Source of the DNA: Cruorifilaria tuberocauda | Taxonomy: Eukaryota; Nematoda; Chromadorea; Rhabditida; Onchocercidae | Direction of reading: 5' to 3' | NCBI GenBank assembly: GCA_013365365.1 | Contig: JABVXU010000155.1 | Span: 1-64,000, forward strand | Length of the DNA: 64,000 bases | Shown here: one piece after another, positions 11,251 through 23,200 of the stretch | Numbering within the stretch: the stretch's first letter is position 1 | Layout of the letters: every line of letters begins with the position of its first letter | Translations under genes and position numbers: made by a program | Notes under the pieces: model-generated | Databases searched by the model: none | Seen by the model: only the letters and a program-made list of their open reading frames with translations | What the model was told of the DNA's origin: nothing

Positions 11251-12791
11251 TTAAAATTTAGCTTGATAAACCTGAAAATTTAATTCTCCTCATCTAAACA
11301 TTCGGTGTTTTTCACTGCTTTTCATTTGAAAATTAAATAAATTAAAATCTGATAATAATCTAATAAAATTGTTATCATCAAATTTTCTTACTAATCTACT
11401 GATAATTTGAGGATAACATAACAATGTTATATAAACACATATTACTTTATCGCATATCTATATCAAATGTTTTATCGCTACGTTAATGATAGATAAAGAA
11501 TTCAGCTTCGTTTTACCTGCGTAACTCGGCGCATGTAAATTTGGATTACAACATGTGACGTAAGAACAGCCGAAGCAGTTGAAAATAAATAAGCTTTAGT
11601 TAAATTTCGTGTAATATATCCGATGATGATGAGAAACTAAAATTTGGAGGATTGAATTTCACTCAAACTACATTGCTACTAGCGATATTAGCATGGTTTC
11701 TGAAATAAAACAAATGAAAATTTAATGAAATATAGGATAGTGAAGTAGAAAAAGGCAAAAGTATTTGCCTATTTGAATCAAGAAAACATGAAAATTCAAG
11801 AATTGGCCATTTATTTTGATCATCTGGCAGAATATATGGAAATATTTTTTTCTGACATACAATAAATCCAATGCCATTAATAATTCCAAAATATGCCTGC
11901 CGATCATTGTTAAGTTTATGACCCAAAATCCGTGAAATCATTGATACAAAAAACATATTAATAACCTCGACGGGCAAGATGATTACTGTTGAACAGTTAC
12001 TTAACAAGAAGCCTACTAATAAACCCTGAAAATTTGTTGAAGAAATATAAATAAGTCTAGATTTCTATAGATAGGATACAGAATTATTTTCTGAATTCCA
12101 TTCTCTTAATTCTAAATTTTAACTTATTTACATAGCAACTACATCCAATAATGACTGATTGAAAGATCTCCTGGAAATACTCAGAATTCACAATACTTGA
12201 AATAACGCCGAAGTGAACAGAATGAATCGAGATTTCCGGCTATATTCAGCATATTTTGATAAGTTAAAATAAAGCACTGCTGGTATAATGATATAAGCAA
12301 GTAGTATAGCTGATGATGTATCAATGATGTAATCCAAAAGTAACGGTAAAACTATAGATCCTAAAATGAATATTTAAACAATGTCGAGTAGCTTGAATAA
12401 ATGCATGTAAACATAAATAATCATTCTGAAAATACAAACTTTATTTTTTATCAAATCGCTATCAAATATTCAAAACCGGTATATCACATTTTAAGTAAAT
12501 AAACTGATGAATATGTGCGATTTTGAAATTCATCAGTAAATAACCTTGAAAGTACATGAGATAATAACCGATGAGCATAATTGTACCCCAAGAAAATGTC
12601 ATGAAGAAACGATGGAAATTCAAACTTTCCGGTATTGGTGTCTGCAAAATGCTATCAGATTTTCTAAATTAGTGGTAAATTTTCTAAGCTTTTCGTATTT
12701 TACTTCAAATACTAATTAACATGATTAATTAACATAGTACCATTCCTTTGTTATCACTCAAGATATTAGAAATTGCCTTATGTTCTAACAT
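11251..12791 (-). CDS. Polytopic membrane protein, Bax inhibitor-1-like (about 205 aa)
   Basis: Minus-strand exons 12791-12741, 12641-12545, 12360-12197, 12025-11861, 11636-11517 and probably 11271-11251 join in phase with GT-AG introns to about 205 residues. The start ATG at 12791 follows an AG acceptor by about 6 bases. The central part resembles the Bax inhibitor-1 (TMBIM) family: YAEYSRKSRF then LFTSALFQGLLVGFLL matches the family's arginine loop and FxQGxxxGxLI helix, followed by two more hydrophobic helices and a short ...IYMRRVTQ. BI-1 proteins are ER membrane proteins that modulate calcium leak and cell death. Typical length is about 235-250, so this is short: the last helices and the usual charged C-terminus are missing or replaced. 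It lies 65 bases after the stop of the gene upstream on the same strand, suggesting one operon. The family call rests on recalled motifs, and the last exon is weak. A diverged or decaying copy is possible. Confidence 0.5.
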
Positions 12792-12796
12792 TGTAT

Positions 12797-12799
12797 CTA
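12797..12799 (-). promoter_or_regulatory. Putative trans-splice acceptor in the intercistronic gap
   Basis: On the minus strand TTTAAACAAATAG ends about 6 bases before the ATG at 12791 and about 58 bases after the upstream stop codon. The position fits spliced-leader addition to a downstream operon gene, although the pyrimidine tract is poor. Confidence 0.35.
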
Positions 12800-12856
12800 T
12801 TTGTTTAAATGCATTTCATCAGTGGATAAGAAAATATTTTTCTTCTTCTCTTCTAA

Positions 12857-13271
12857 TTAATCATAGTCAAGAACCTGGTCTTGGATAGCAGCAACTATAT
12901 CATCTGCTTTAAATTTTATATCCCTTTCAATTTCTTGATAAATTCCTGGTAATTTTTCAACGGTAGAACAAGCAAACTGTTGAAATTCTATCGAACGTTT
13001 AAGCAAAACCTGATACACTACAAGTAAATTAGGTATGCATAATTATTGTACATGAGCATTAATTATTCTTATCATTTACTTAGCAGAAGAGAAATGGTAT
13101 TAAATAGAATATAACAAAGAGTGAACTGAACGGGATAAACTGAATTGAATCGAATCAAATCGTATATTGAACAATTCGAAAATCTCTCATGATTATAAAT
13201 AAAATAAAAGCAATACTTTCGTTAACATCATTATAGATTTGATGGAATGAAGTCTGATCCATCGAATCCAT
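12857..13271 (-). CDS. Small conserved-looking protein, 71 residues, two exons
   Basis: Minus-strand exons 13271-13217 and 13017-12857 (phase 1 junction; donor GTATTG, acceptor TTTACTTGTAG) give 216 bases with a single stop. The protein starts MDSMDQTSFHQIYNDVNE and ends VAAIQDQVLDYD. It is acidic, rich in Gln, Glu and hydrophobic residues at helix spacing, has no membrane segment or signal peptide, and is probably a short helical or coiled-coil subunit. A strong acceptor (GATCGAAGGATTTTCAG) leaves only 2 bases before the ATG, typical of trans-spliced nematode mRNAs. It is the first gene of a probable two-gene operon with the membrane protein downstream. Its size and composition recall small subunits of helical complexes, but I do not recognise it and assign no function. 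Confidence 0.65.
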
Positions 13272-13273
13272 CA

Positions 13274-13276
13274 CTG
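13274..13276 (-). promoter_or_regulatory. Putative trans-splice acceptor, 2 bases before a start codon
   Basis: The minus-strand ATTTTCAG is followed by TG and then the ATG at 13271. A leader-added mRNA would have almost no native 5' UTR, as is common in nematodes. Confidence 0.5.
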
Positions 13277-13279
13277 AAA

Positions 13280-14284
13280 ATCCTTCGATCGACCAATCAA
13301 CGCTTCTTCGTAAAATGCTTTTGTTAAAAATTTATTATTTCAAAGTAATTTTAAAGTAGCATAATGAAAACAATGGTAAAAATAATAATTTAAAATTATG
13401 TATATATATATATATATATAAGGTAAATGTGTACTTACATAAAGTATGCATTTACACGTAAGAACTTTTGGAATGACGTGTGCATACGCATATCACATTC
13501 CTCCCTAATCTTTCGTAAATAAATAAAGCATTTCTCGTTTTATTTATGTATATTATGCTTCTAAGTTTGAATATAAATGTGTAAATTCTAGAGAATCGTT
13601 TCAAATTCTAAGAATTTAAAAAAACGTCTCGCAAAGTATTAACTGTATTATGTATTTTAATAAGTATGCAAATGAATGGCTTCAACAATCACAGAATATC
13701 ATAGGGAACTTTTTCAACAAGTCATCCATCATCTCATAGGTATCCTACATCTACAAGAATGAAATTACCCTACCCGTAGGGCAACTTACTATGACTCACG
13801 TTCTTTGATTCTTCACTATCTAACATTCTTTTCATGAGACTTTCAACACTGCTATGATATTTCTCTGTACTCTCTCTCTTATGTGTAGCGAACTGGTTTT
13901 ATTTTAGATCAAATTCTTAGCGCTTTTTCGAATAGCATTTGTTGATTCGTATACTTTTATTGGTTAACTTTTTTTCAGTTGACAGCTTCGTCAGTGCGAA
14001 AATTTTTCCGGTTCCGGAAGAAATATGATTATAAAGATGAGGGTTAATTGGACGGAAGTCTCGCCAGCTTAGATTGTAGCTTACAATTTAAATTTAATCG
14101 TTTTATGTCCATTTCGATACACATTCTTTAATTTGGTATCATTGATTAATCTTTGTTTGGAAAGTAATTTCTTTAAAAAAGTTTTTTATATTACAGAAAA
14201 ACCTGTTGCACATAAGGAAATGGTAGTCATTACTTATTCCTTTGTTTTTTTTTTAATTTAATAAGATTTCAACTCTCTCTATTT
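13280..14284. other. Divergent intergenic region between the minus-strand pair and mel-28
   Basis: About 1 kb separates the divergent starts of the 71-residue gene (minus) and mel-28 (plus), so it should hold both promoters. It contains a (TA)n run near 13400-13420 and no supported exon. No core promoter element could be named. Confidence 0.5.
13400..13420. repeat. (TA)n microsatellite
   Basis: About ten uninterrupted TA units. Shorter TA runs occur elsewhere, for example near 27850-27875 and 29308-29325. Confidence 0.85.
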
Positions 14285-14285
14285 G

Positions 14286-14288
14286 CAG
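14286..14288 (+). promoter_or_regulatory. Putative trans-splice acceptor before mel-28
   Basis: CAACTCTCTCTATTTGCAG is a strong pyrimidine tract plus AG, ending 7 bases before an ATG at 14296. It is the best candidate for the 5' end of the mature mel-28 mRNA. Confidence 0.45.
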
Positions 14289-14295
14289 CAGAACT

Positions 14296-17200
14296 ATGCT
14301 GAAACAGCGGGGTACAGTGAAGAAAGTCAAATTGATTAGCGAGAAAAGAAGGAGCGAAATATGGGGAAAATTTCTGACACAACAAGGTGATAAATGACTT
14401 ACTAATTAAATTTGACAAGTGATTTGAAGCGAAAGATATGTAATTAATTAATGTCTAGACTTATTCTTGAAGTTTCTTATATATATCACTGTTTTTGTGT
14501 TGTAATATTTGATATTTTTTACACTATAATTTCCGAAATTATTTCAGAGGCTACATTAGTTTGAGCAGATTTTTCCGAGACATGAAATTTTGAATTCCGA
14601 AGACTAAATTTTGCAAAAAAAGCTTACTGAACATGAATGAAGAATTTTAGGAGAATATACAGAGTGGTATTATATAATCCGGAAAAATTGCATATTAATG
14701 CGCCAGATTTATCATAAATCACCGATATTATATTCCTGTGGATTTCGCAGTACCTGCACTGTTGTCGATGCATGCAGTTTGCCATTTCAAGGTAAATTAT
14801 TGCATTCGATGCAATCACTATTCAAATCAATTCTGAGAATCCAATTGCGTGATAGGGACGTTTTTCTGTTGTTCGTAAAAAGAAACTTGAAATCACCATC
14901 CTCAGGGAATTTTTTATTTGAACTGAAAATAAAAAATCAAATGTAATTGCACATACGCTCACTAGTTTACAGATTCATTTTAGATCGAAGTTCGGGTGTG
15001 ATAATAGCAGTAAATGATGAACAGAGTGAAGAGTATTTTCTGGCGTATTATAGCGTCAAAATGGGTAGAATTGTGAAGAAAATATTAATGAGCTCAAAGG
15101 TTTCGTTTTTTCGCTTAATAATTCATTATCGAACTACCAATAATCTGCAAAATTTAAGTTTTTTAAAGAAATGAGCTAAGAGAAAGTGAAGGAAACTATT
15201 CAGGAGCAGAGAAAAATTTTAACTGAAACGATTTCCACTTTTTTCGTGCTTGCAAAATTTCTGGTAATGTCTCGCCGGACTATAGAGAACAAAACCATCG
15301 GTAAAAAATGCGGAAAATTTTTGAAATATCAGTTCTATGCGGTAGTTTAAAATATTATTTTCAGATTACTAAAGTAGTGACAGTTTTGGATGCAACAAAA
15401 AAGAGTGAAATTGAATGTTTGCATGAAAATTTAAAAAATTTTTCACATCTGATAGCAGTTGGCGCATATGGTGGGGACTGTTTTTTGGTACATATCGGAG
15501 TCGATTTACCAAGTGCATCTGATACAGAAATGAGCAAGCCACCGTTTTGCAACAATTTATGCAGTAAGTTTCAAACACTGAATCAATTGTTATTTTAGGT
15601 AAAGTGCAGAAATGAATAGATCTGTTTGTTTTTCGGAAAATTAGCACTATTAGACAAAGAGATTAAAACTGTAATTCAGTTCATTCTTCAAAGCATTATT
15701 AAACATTTCAGTACTGAGAAAACTAAAAAAATCGATGATTATCTCCATTTCCATTTGAAAAATATACATAATAAATATGAACTATTCTGGACTAAAATTT
15801 TCTGTTGATAGATATATTTCATTTATTTTTTGCAGAACCTTCTATGTCTGATGGACGATTTAATTTTATGGCCAGCAACGGTGCAACATATTCTTTTAGT
15901 GTTGGTAGGTCCATCACGTCTTTTTGATTGATAAAAAAATTGAGTGCAAGAGATAAAAAATCATATAATTTCAGTAGCAAATGATGTCAATAAGTAATTA
16001 AATAATATTAGCTTACTAAACTTTTATTAGAAGTCATAAGACGAATTATTTTTAATTCAACGCTGTTTAAACTGTTTACTTATAAAAGGTGCAGTTTTCT
16101 ATTAAATTATGATTATTGTTCATCTTTTTACATTGCAGATGAAATACATGTCACAGCAATAACTTACCTGGAACGCTGCAAAACAGTTGTTATCGGTTTT
16201 TCATGTGGTGCTTTCATCACTGTTAACCTTCTTAATGGCAATGAGTAAGTGCATATTACTAAACATTAAACGTTTATTAGATATTAAAACACAGCAATGT
16301 CCATTAGATATAAATAGGCACCTTTTAGGAGTGCTCATACATTCGATATAATTCGCTTTTTTAGTAAGTGCCTGATCATGCAAGTTAATATAATGCACAT
16401 ATCGACTTTTCGGAATGATTGATTCACGGTGTAATGGTTGAATTGCTTTTTAACCGACTGATTCCAGTTGTTATTGTTTTAAGTATTATTAGAATGAGCA
16501 TTTTTACTGTAAATTATTCAAGAAATGATAAGAAATTTTCGTGCATCGAACATTCAACGATTTGTTCATCTTTTCAGTGCATCATATTATTACTCGTGTT
16601 CTCCAGTTTATAGTTTTTCATACCAAGAACCAATGGATGATCCGCGTCCAGTTTTATACCTTTGGGTTGCTTATTCTAAAGGGTATAATTTTTTTGAATT
16701 TTGCATTTATTTTTAGCACTGCTTATTAAATAATTAATTATTTAATAATGGAATAGAGGTGGCATAAGTAACAGTTCAACATAATATAGGTATTAGTATA
16801 TGATTTTTCAGTAAGTCTAGTAATTTCTTTATTATCCTAATAAAGCTTATTCATATGACTTCAGAACACTTCAGAACTCAGTCTTTTATTAAATTCATTT
16901 TATTCCGCGATTCTTTTATTGATGGGTTTTAGAATGCAGAAAAATCCACACATGATATTATTTGCTATTAATTTTCCAAATGATGAAGGACATCCTCCTA
17001 ATGAATGGACTTTCAGCGATTTAGTGATTATAAATTACCTTACAGTAAGAGTTTCTTCATTCTTTCCATATAATTGTAGTACATTTTCTTTCATTTAATT
17101 TAATAACTTTTAACTTTTTTTAAGCATTATTTTTCATTGAAAAGTTTCGAGAATTTTGATATTTCTTGCTTGGACTTGATGAAATTGTGAAATAACTTTG

Positions 17201-20200
17201 CAGTGGAGTCCTGAAAAATGTGCTGAATGGCTTTCTTTTCGAACTATTGTATCATCTCTTTCCAGAGAACATATTACAAGGAATAATATTTCGGAACGGT
17301 AATTTATTAATTATCCGGCGAAGTGGTCCTTCTATCTTTGCCATCAACAGAGAAATAATTTAATTGGTTTGAATAATGGGAACAACTTTCTATTTCTTTA
17401 TAGTTTATATATTCTAGTTGGGAGAACTAGAAATGTTGCAGTATATTATTGCTTCTAGAAAAAATCAGCAGTATGCTCTTTCATTATTAGTTGCGAATAA
17501 AAACTATAAAGTGAATGGTGTTGTCCAAACTTTAAATGTGTTACAGATTGTCGAGTACCGAAGAATCATTTTTACGCGCAAACGTAACTGATACTTCACG
17601 TATGCTAATGATCTGGAAAACTACTAAGAACACCGTTAAGGTATTAATTGATTAAGTATAGGCAGTTAATTTAATAAGATCATGTTTAAGATTCATTTTT
17701 TACTTTGATTTTGCTTTCTCTTTCAAGCACGTTTAAGATTATGCACATTGCCAAGAAATTTTTATGGGGGCTTATATTATATTTTAACTTGATAGTAAAT
17801 ATCTTGTTGGTGATGTCACATTGCCGCTTTAATGTAACTTAAAAATTTATTCAAAATATAATTTTCTAGGGTGCACTTTTCGATTTGAACGCCTTTTATT
17901 ACAAGCGCTTGCCTCGACAAGTCACTTTTACGGAATCATTTCTGAACCTTAACCCTTTCTTATCCTTGTTTACATTACCCATTGTCAGTGATCATTTAAC
18001 CTATCTTGTAAGTTTTATTGTTCCACATTGTTTTATAGTAGAGTATGAGAGGATGTCAAGTTGTCATTATCTTTATTCAATGGTTCACATGTTATACTAA
18101 TAGAAATGATATCAAAATTCATTGACAAAAATTAAATTTTCCAGGACTATTTGGTAAATTATTTTGGTGTCTGGCAGCATCAAAGTCCATACAGTGAAAC
18201 AAATGATTGTTTTATATTTGCACCATCATATTCATTCGAAATTATCACATTCGATGGGAACCACGAATATACAATATTTATACCGTCTATACAGAAAGTT
18301 GTAAGTTTCTTCCACCACATATTTCAGAAAAAAAAAAAGAAAAAGGGATTAGATATTAGTAAAATTAATATTAAAAAAAATGCATTTGGGAAAGATCATT
18401 TTTTATATTCCAATATTCTGCTTCAATTTTGTGGGAGTAAAATATAACTTCAACTAAAAAGGGGATTCTTTAAAAATGTGGTTTGGTGTACGCTCATGGT
18501 GTCCTGCAACATCATTGATAAAGTCAATCTCAGTTTTTTGTACCCTTTATTGATGAATCGTCTATGACAGTCGAATCTCTCCTTATCTTATCCTTAATGC
18601 TCGACTGCGTAGATGGTTGACCTTGATGATCAAAAAGCTTTTTATAATCTTCAAAAAATCAATTGTTTTCTCAGTTATAACCATATTCCTACCTCTGTAA
18701 TATTATAGGTATTAAAATGGCTCGATGAAAATTTCGATGATGCAATTGGACAGAAATCTGATCTTGCATGCACATATTTGAATGCAGTTGGTCTGGCAAA
18801 AATACCTACTGATATTTCTGATAGCAGTCAGACATCAGTAGCGTCACTTGAAAATGTATTTTTTTGAAGTTTGGTTTTTTTTGTCACTTTATGGGAACCG
18901 AGGTGAGGTATTTGAGAAATTTAGTGATAGGATCATTAATACTATCACTAATAAAAAGTATAATTTCACTTTTTCTTTTGTTTTAACAGTGTTCTTTAGA
19001 GATCAGAAGCCCTTGGTAGCATCAAAAGCTCTTTCAGCTAATTCTTCCATTCAGTTTATCTGAATACTGAATTAAATCGGCGATGATCAGAGTGCTTTTA
19101 CTAGATTGTACAAGTTAAATAATGTTATCAGGAATCGGTAATAATCTCGTCATTGTTGTTTAATGGTGATGTCAATTCTACACTTAAGAAATACATTATC
19201 ACATGTGCAAGCTACGATGCAATCCATCAGATCGCTTCACTCATATGGAAAGAAGTTGTTAATGCAAAGCAAAAATTTGATGAACTTTGTAAGCTTTTTA
19301 TGTCAGTAGTTTATTCGGAATTTCAAATCATGAGATTAAGTTTTAACGAAGTCATATTTTCAATTCGACAGATAGATTCTGTAATTTACTAAATTCGACA
19401 AATATTAATAATATCTTCTAGTAAAAACAACAAATTGCATAAAATTGTTATTCTTTCGTATAAAAGGGTTTGGAATTTATGAAATATCTTGTAGAATGGG
19501 AAAAGTAAATTTGAACAGAGGTATTTCGTATTCCATTGTATGTATTTGTGATATACGTGTTTCGAACTTTAGTATTCATTTAAATTAATAAGTGGGTAAC
19601 ATGTCTTGGTAAAGACGGATCCGAAATTAAGGTACGGTAAAAGCTTAAGAAAGCTATAGTAGAAAATAGAGATTTTGTAGGATAAAATATGCCATGTTAT
19701 AGTTGCTATTATACGTGGACATTTTATTACAAGTGCGATAATAAAATCACGTAATTGGTATTAAGTGCAAAAAATTCAACTGAAAGATTTTATTATTTCG
19801 AAACATTTACATTACATAATTTTATCTTCAGCGGAGCCATGGTTTGATCGTATTCCGCGAGCATTATCAGCTGCAGATATGTACTGGTTGCGAAATAGTG
19901 CAGCAGTTTTTCATTATGCTGTTGAGTTGTTTGCTGAAATTTCGAAAAGAGTACCATCAGGTTTACTGATTTTGCATCTTTTAATAATTTGCAATACATA
20001 AGCTTTCTAGTCATCAAAAAGTTTTGCATGCTTCGAGAAAAATTGATTTAATCAATTATTCAAGAACAATATGGGGAAAGCGAATTATTTTGAGGACTTT
20101 GTCTTTTTTGCAGAAAAAGTTGCAGAAGCAACTACTTCAAATTATAACATGATGGCGTCTAGAAATCTGATTTTCTACACCAATGTTGTGTTTCTTTTTC

Positions 20201-23200
20201 ATCATGGTGGATTGCTTCCAGTAAAAAATTATATTGCTTTGAATGCTCGAATGAAAGTAAAAATGGATGAACGTAAACAACGTTTAGCTCCTGGGTTAGT
20301 CAGTGTTAGATTTTGGTATTCAAGTTAACAGTAGCATCCTCGCTATTGATATTGTTAATTCCTATCTGTTTTTGTCTTTTCTCTTTACAAAAATGCATCG
20401 AATCTTATTTTTAAAGATTGAACACTCTCAGTATTTCGGTTGTATTACTTAACTCTGGTTGCGTAGATGCAGCATCTCATAATGCGGCGAGCAAAACTAG
20501 GAAGTGAATCACCTGAATTGACTGAACTAGCGGGTTGATTGAGGGGAAAAATTAATGTTTTTTTTTTCACTTCAAAATTATCAATATCTTCACATTTCTC
20601 ATTTCCTGCCATTTCGTTTCAGCAATAAGCTATATATAATAAATTTGCTGGAAGAAATGCAAAGTGCTTGTCCTAACGAAAATTTTTGGTGTGGTCTAAC
20701 TGCCGATGAATGGTATCCGCCGAATTCTATTGGTGTGAGTTCTAGTGATACTGGCAATTTTGAATTTAGTATTTAATGCAACTCATCTCTCAGTAGCAAG
20801 CAAACAACTTCTCTAAAAAATAAAGTTAGTAGAACTAGTTATTTTATCTTTCTATTCAATCATCCATTTAATAAGGCCGTCGACGGTTTAAATCGTTAAA
20901 TTTTGCGATATCCGATCAGTGAACGACAGCACATCTTTGCCTGAAACTATTATGATATCCGTATTAGCACATTTCTAGAGTAATTAAAATAAGATTAAAC
21001 TGTTATAGTAAAAAGTAAAGTTTGGTAGTGCCCAGCAACCATATTTGAATATCATTATTAAGTGAAATCATATAATTAACTATGCTGCCTGGTAGTTCAG
21101 CTGCAAATCTTTTTAGTCCCTGCTTTCGGCTACACTTGCAATAAAGATCACTGAAACATCAAAACATAAGCTGATTGGATATTTTTTACTTGATTATGAT
21201 GATGTAATGAGAAAGGTTTGTCGTTTATGGAAATTCAAATTATCTCTAAGTCGTTAAAAAATACTGCGAATTTTTCTATTTCAATAGATAGGAAACCACA
21301 TAGAAAACCATGCTACAAAATTTTCTCATGTTTTTACCTTCATATTTGGACAGAATATCTAAAGATGAAATATTTTAATCAGGGTTTTTACGTTTGTTCA
21401 TTATAAATCATAATTTAACGGAATTTTAGGAGCCAAAAATTTTTGATCGTTTTAAATGGCGCTTCCCGTGTGGAAATCAAACCATGTGTAATCAGATAGA
21501 ATCAAATTGGAGGAATGATTGTGGACTAGAGGTATTACCCATGCTGTAATGGTTTTTACAAAGTTCATTGCTTACAACTGCTTAATCTAGCAATTATATA
21601 TTTAACGGTTCCATCAATCTGCATATTTTGAGTTGTAGTAATACTTAGTATAGTTATACATAGCATTTACTTATGTGATCATAATTAACAGTACTTTTAT
21701 ATCATTTCCTGTTCTGCGAGAGTTTTAAAATTATCATAATGGCATCAGATTATTAATTCGCTAACAACGCCATCAAATATTCCAACTTTCGATCTTATAT
21801 TTTTGAATGTTTTGTGAATGTTTACGTGTCAACAATGCCTGTCCTTCAGCCTTTGACGGCTTTGAACATTCAATCGTAGTCTACAATATTCAAGTTCGAC
21901 TTGTAAAGCTTCCAAGATACGCATCCATTACTTACCTCAGTTATCATGTAGCGTTTATTTTACAAATAAAGTTGAAATTATGCTTTGATGCTTAGGAGAC
22001 GCTTACCAAATGCAGACAAATGACTGTTATTGACGCAAGAGCGGAAGAGTCCGTTTATGAAGTTCAACAAATTATGAAACGTTCGATTCTAAACAGGGAA
22101 GAAATTGAATTTATAAAAGGTATTACGGTCTTAGATATTTTTCAGTGAACATATACTATTAGTGATTGAATTATATGAAACTTGAGTTTATCGAGATTTT
22201 GAATCCACTTCATAATTGGCTTATTTGGCGATTTGCACTACAGTAATCACCTTTTTAGAGAGTTTGTTAAAAAGGTCTAACGGAATTCGTGAATGGAATC
22301 GTTTCTGCTTAAAGCGTAAAATGTTTAGTCATATTTTACCGGCAAGTTTTTGTGATATGCTTTTTTTTATTCTTTTTCGATTGTAGGTGATTTATTCTAC
22401 AAACTAAGTATTTTAGTAGATAGCTTTTTAAATTGTAAATTTTTCTTATTTGATTTCATGACAAAAGGAACAACTACATGGGTAAGTAAAATAACTTACT
22501 GTTGAGTAAGGACGAGATTAATTTTCAGCCAGAGAAACCAAAAAATGGAATTCTGTTGGATCGTTGTGATCGATGGGCAGCAAAGATTTTGGTAGACTTC
22601 CCACTAATTCGAACAAATAATCCATTTCTACGCGGCACTCTTCCAATAATAGAAAATTCAGGTACATGATACATTTTTAATTCTAAATATGAGTGCTGAA
22701 CGAATGGAATTACTAAAAAGGATAAGTTTTTTAAGATGGTAGTGGAAAGATGGTAAGGGATACACCATCCAAACGATATGCAGCTTCGCATCCATACTTA
22801 TCACCGGATATGAGGTTGTTTTTCTGTTCAAAATGAATCCTTAATTGTCATGAATTTTCTTAGTTTTCACTTTTATAAATTTTAAGAGATGAACTTATTA
22901 CTTTTCGATAACCTAGAAATGAAGAAAGTGTGATGAGTTAAAAAATAAGTGTTCCTGAACTTGTGATTTTCGTAATCCGTAAAAATAATTGTATTGTGTT
23001 AGAATTATTCATTAATTCACAAGTGGTGTGTTTTTTTGAAGATCATATAATAAGTCTGAAATACTGGAAACACCACGGCAACGGCATGACGGTATCCTTA
23101 GATTGGAAATAGTTCCAGAAGCATCTAATTGTTCTACAAGTCCCGTGTGCGACAGACGTATTTCGAATTATGAGAGGTTGTCGCATATTTTATAAGTTTT

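Noticed and set aside
18990..19063. Extra mel-28 exon after the acceptor TTTTAACAG
   Set aside because: Both neighbouring exons are phase 0 and join directly in good agreement with the human ELYS segment; including this piece introduces a stop.
21753..21870. Apparent frameshift in mel-28 between two open frames
   Set aside because: Ending the exon at AAT before GTTTTG (about 21809) and joining to 21996 keeps phase 0 and gives a sensible sequence, so no frameshift needs to be invoked.
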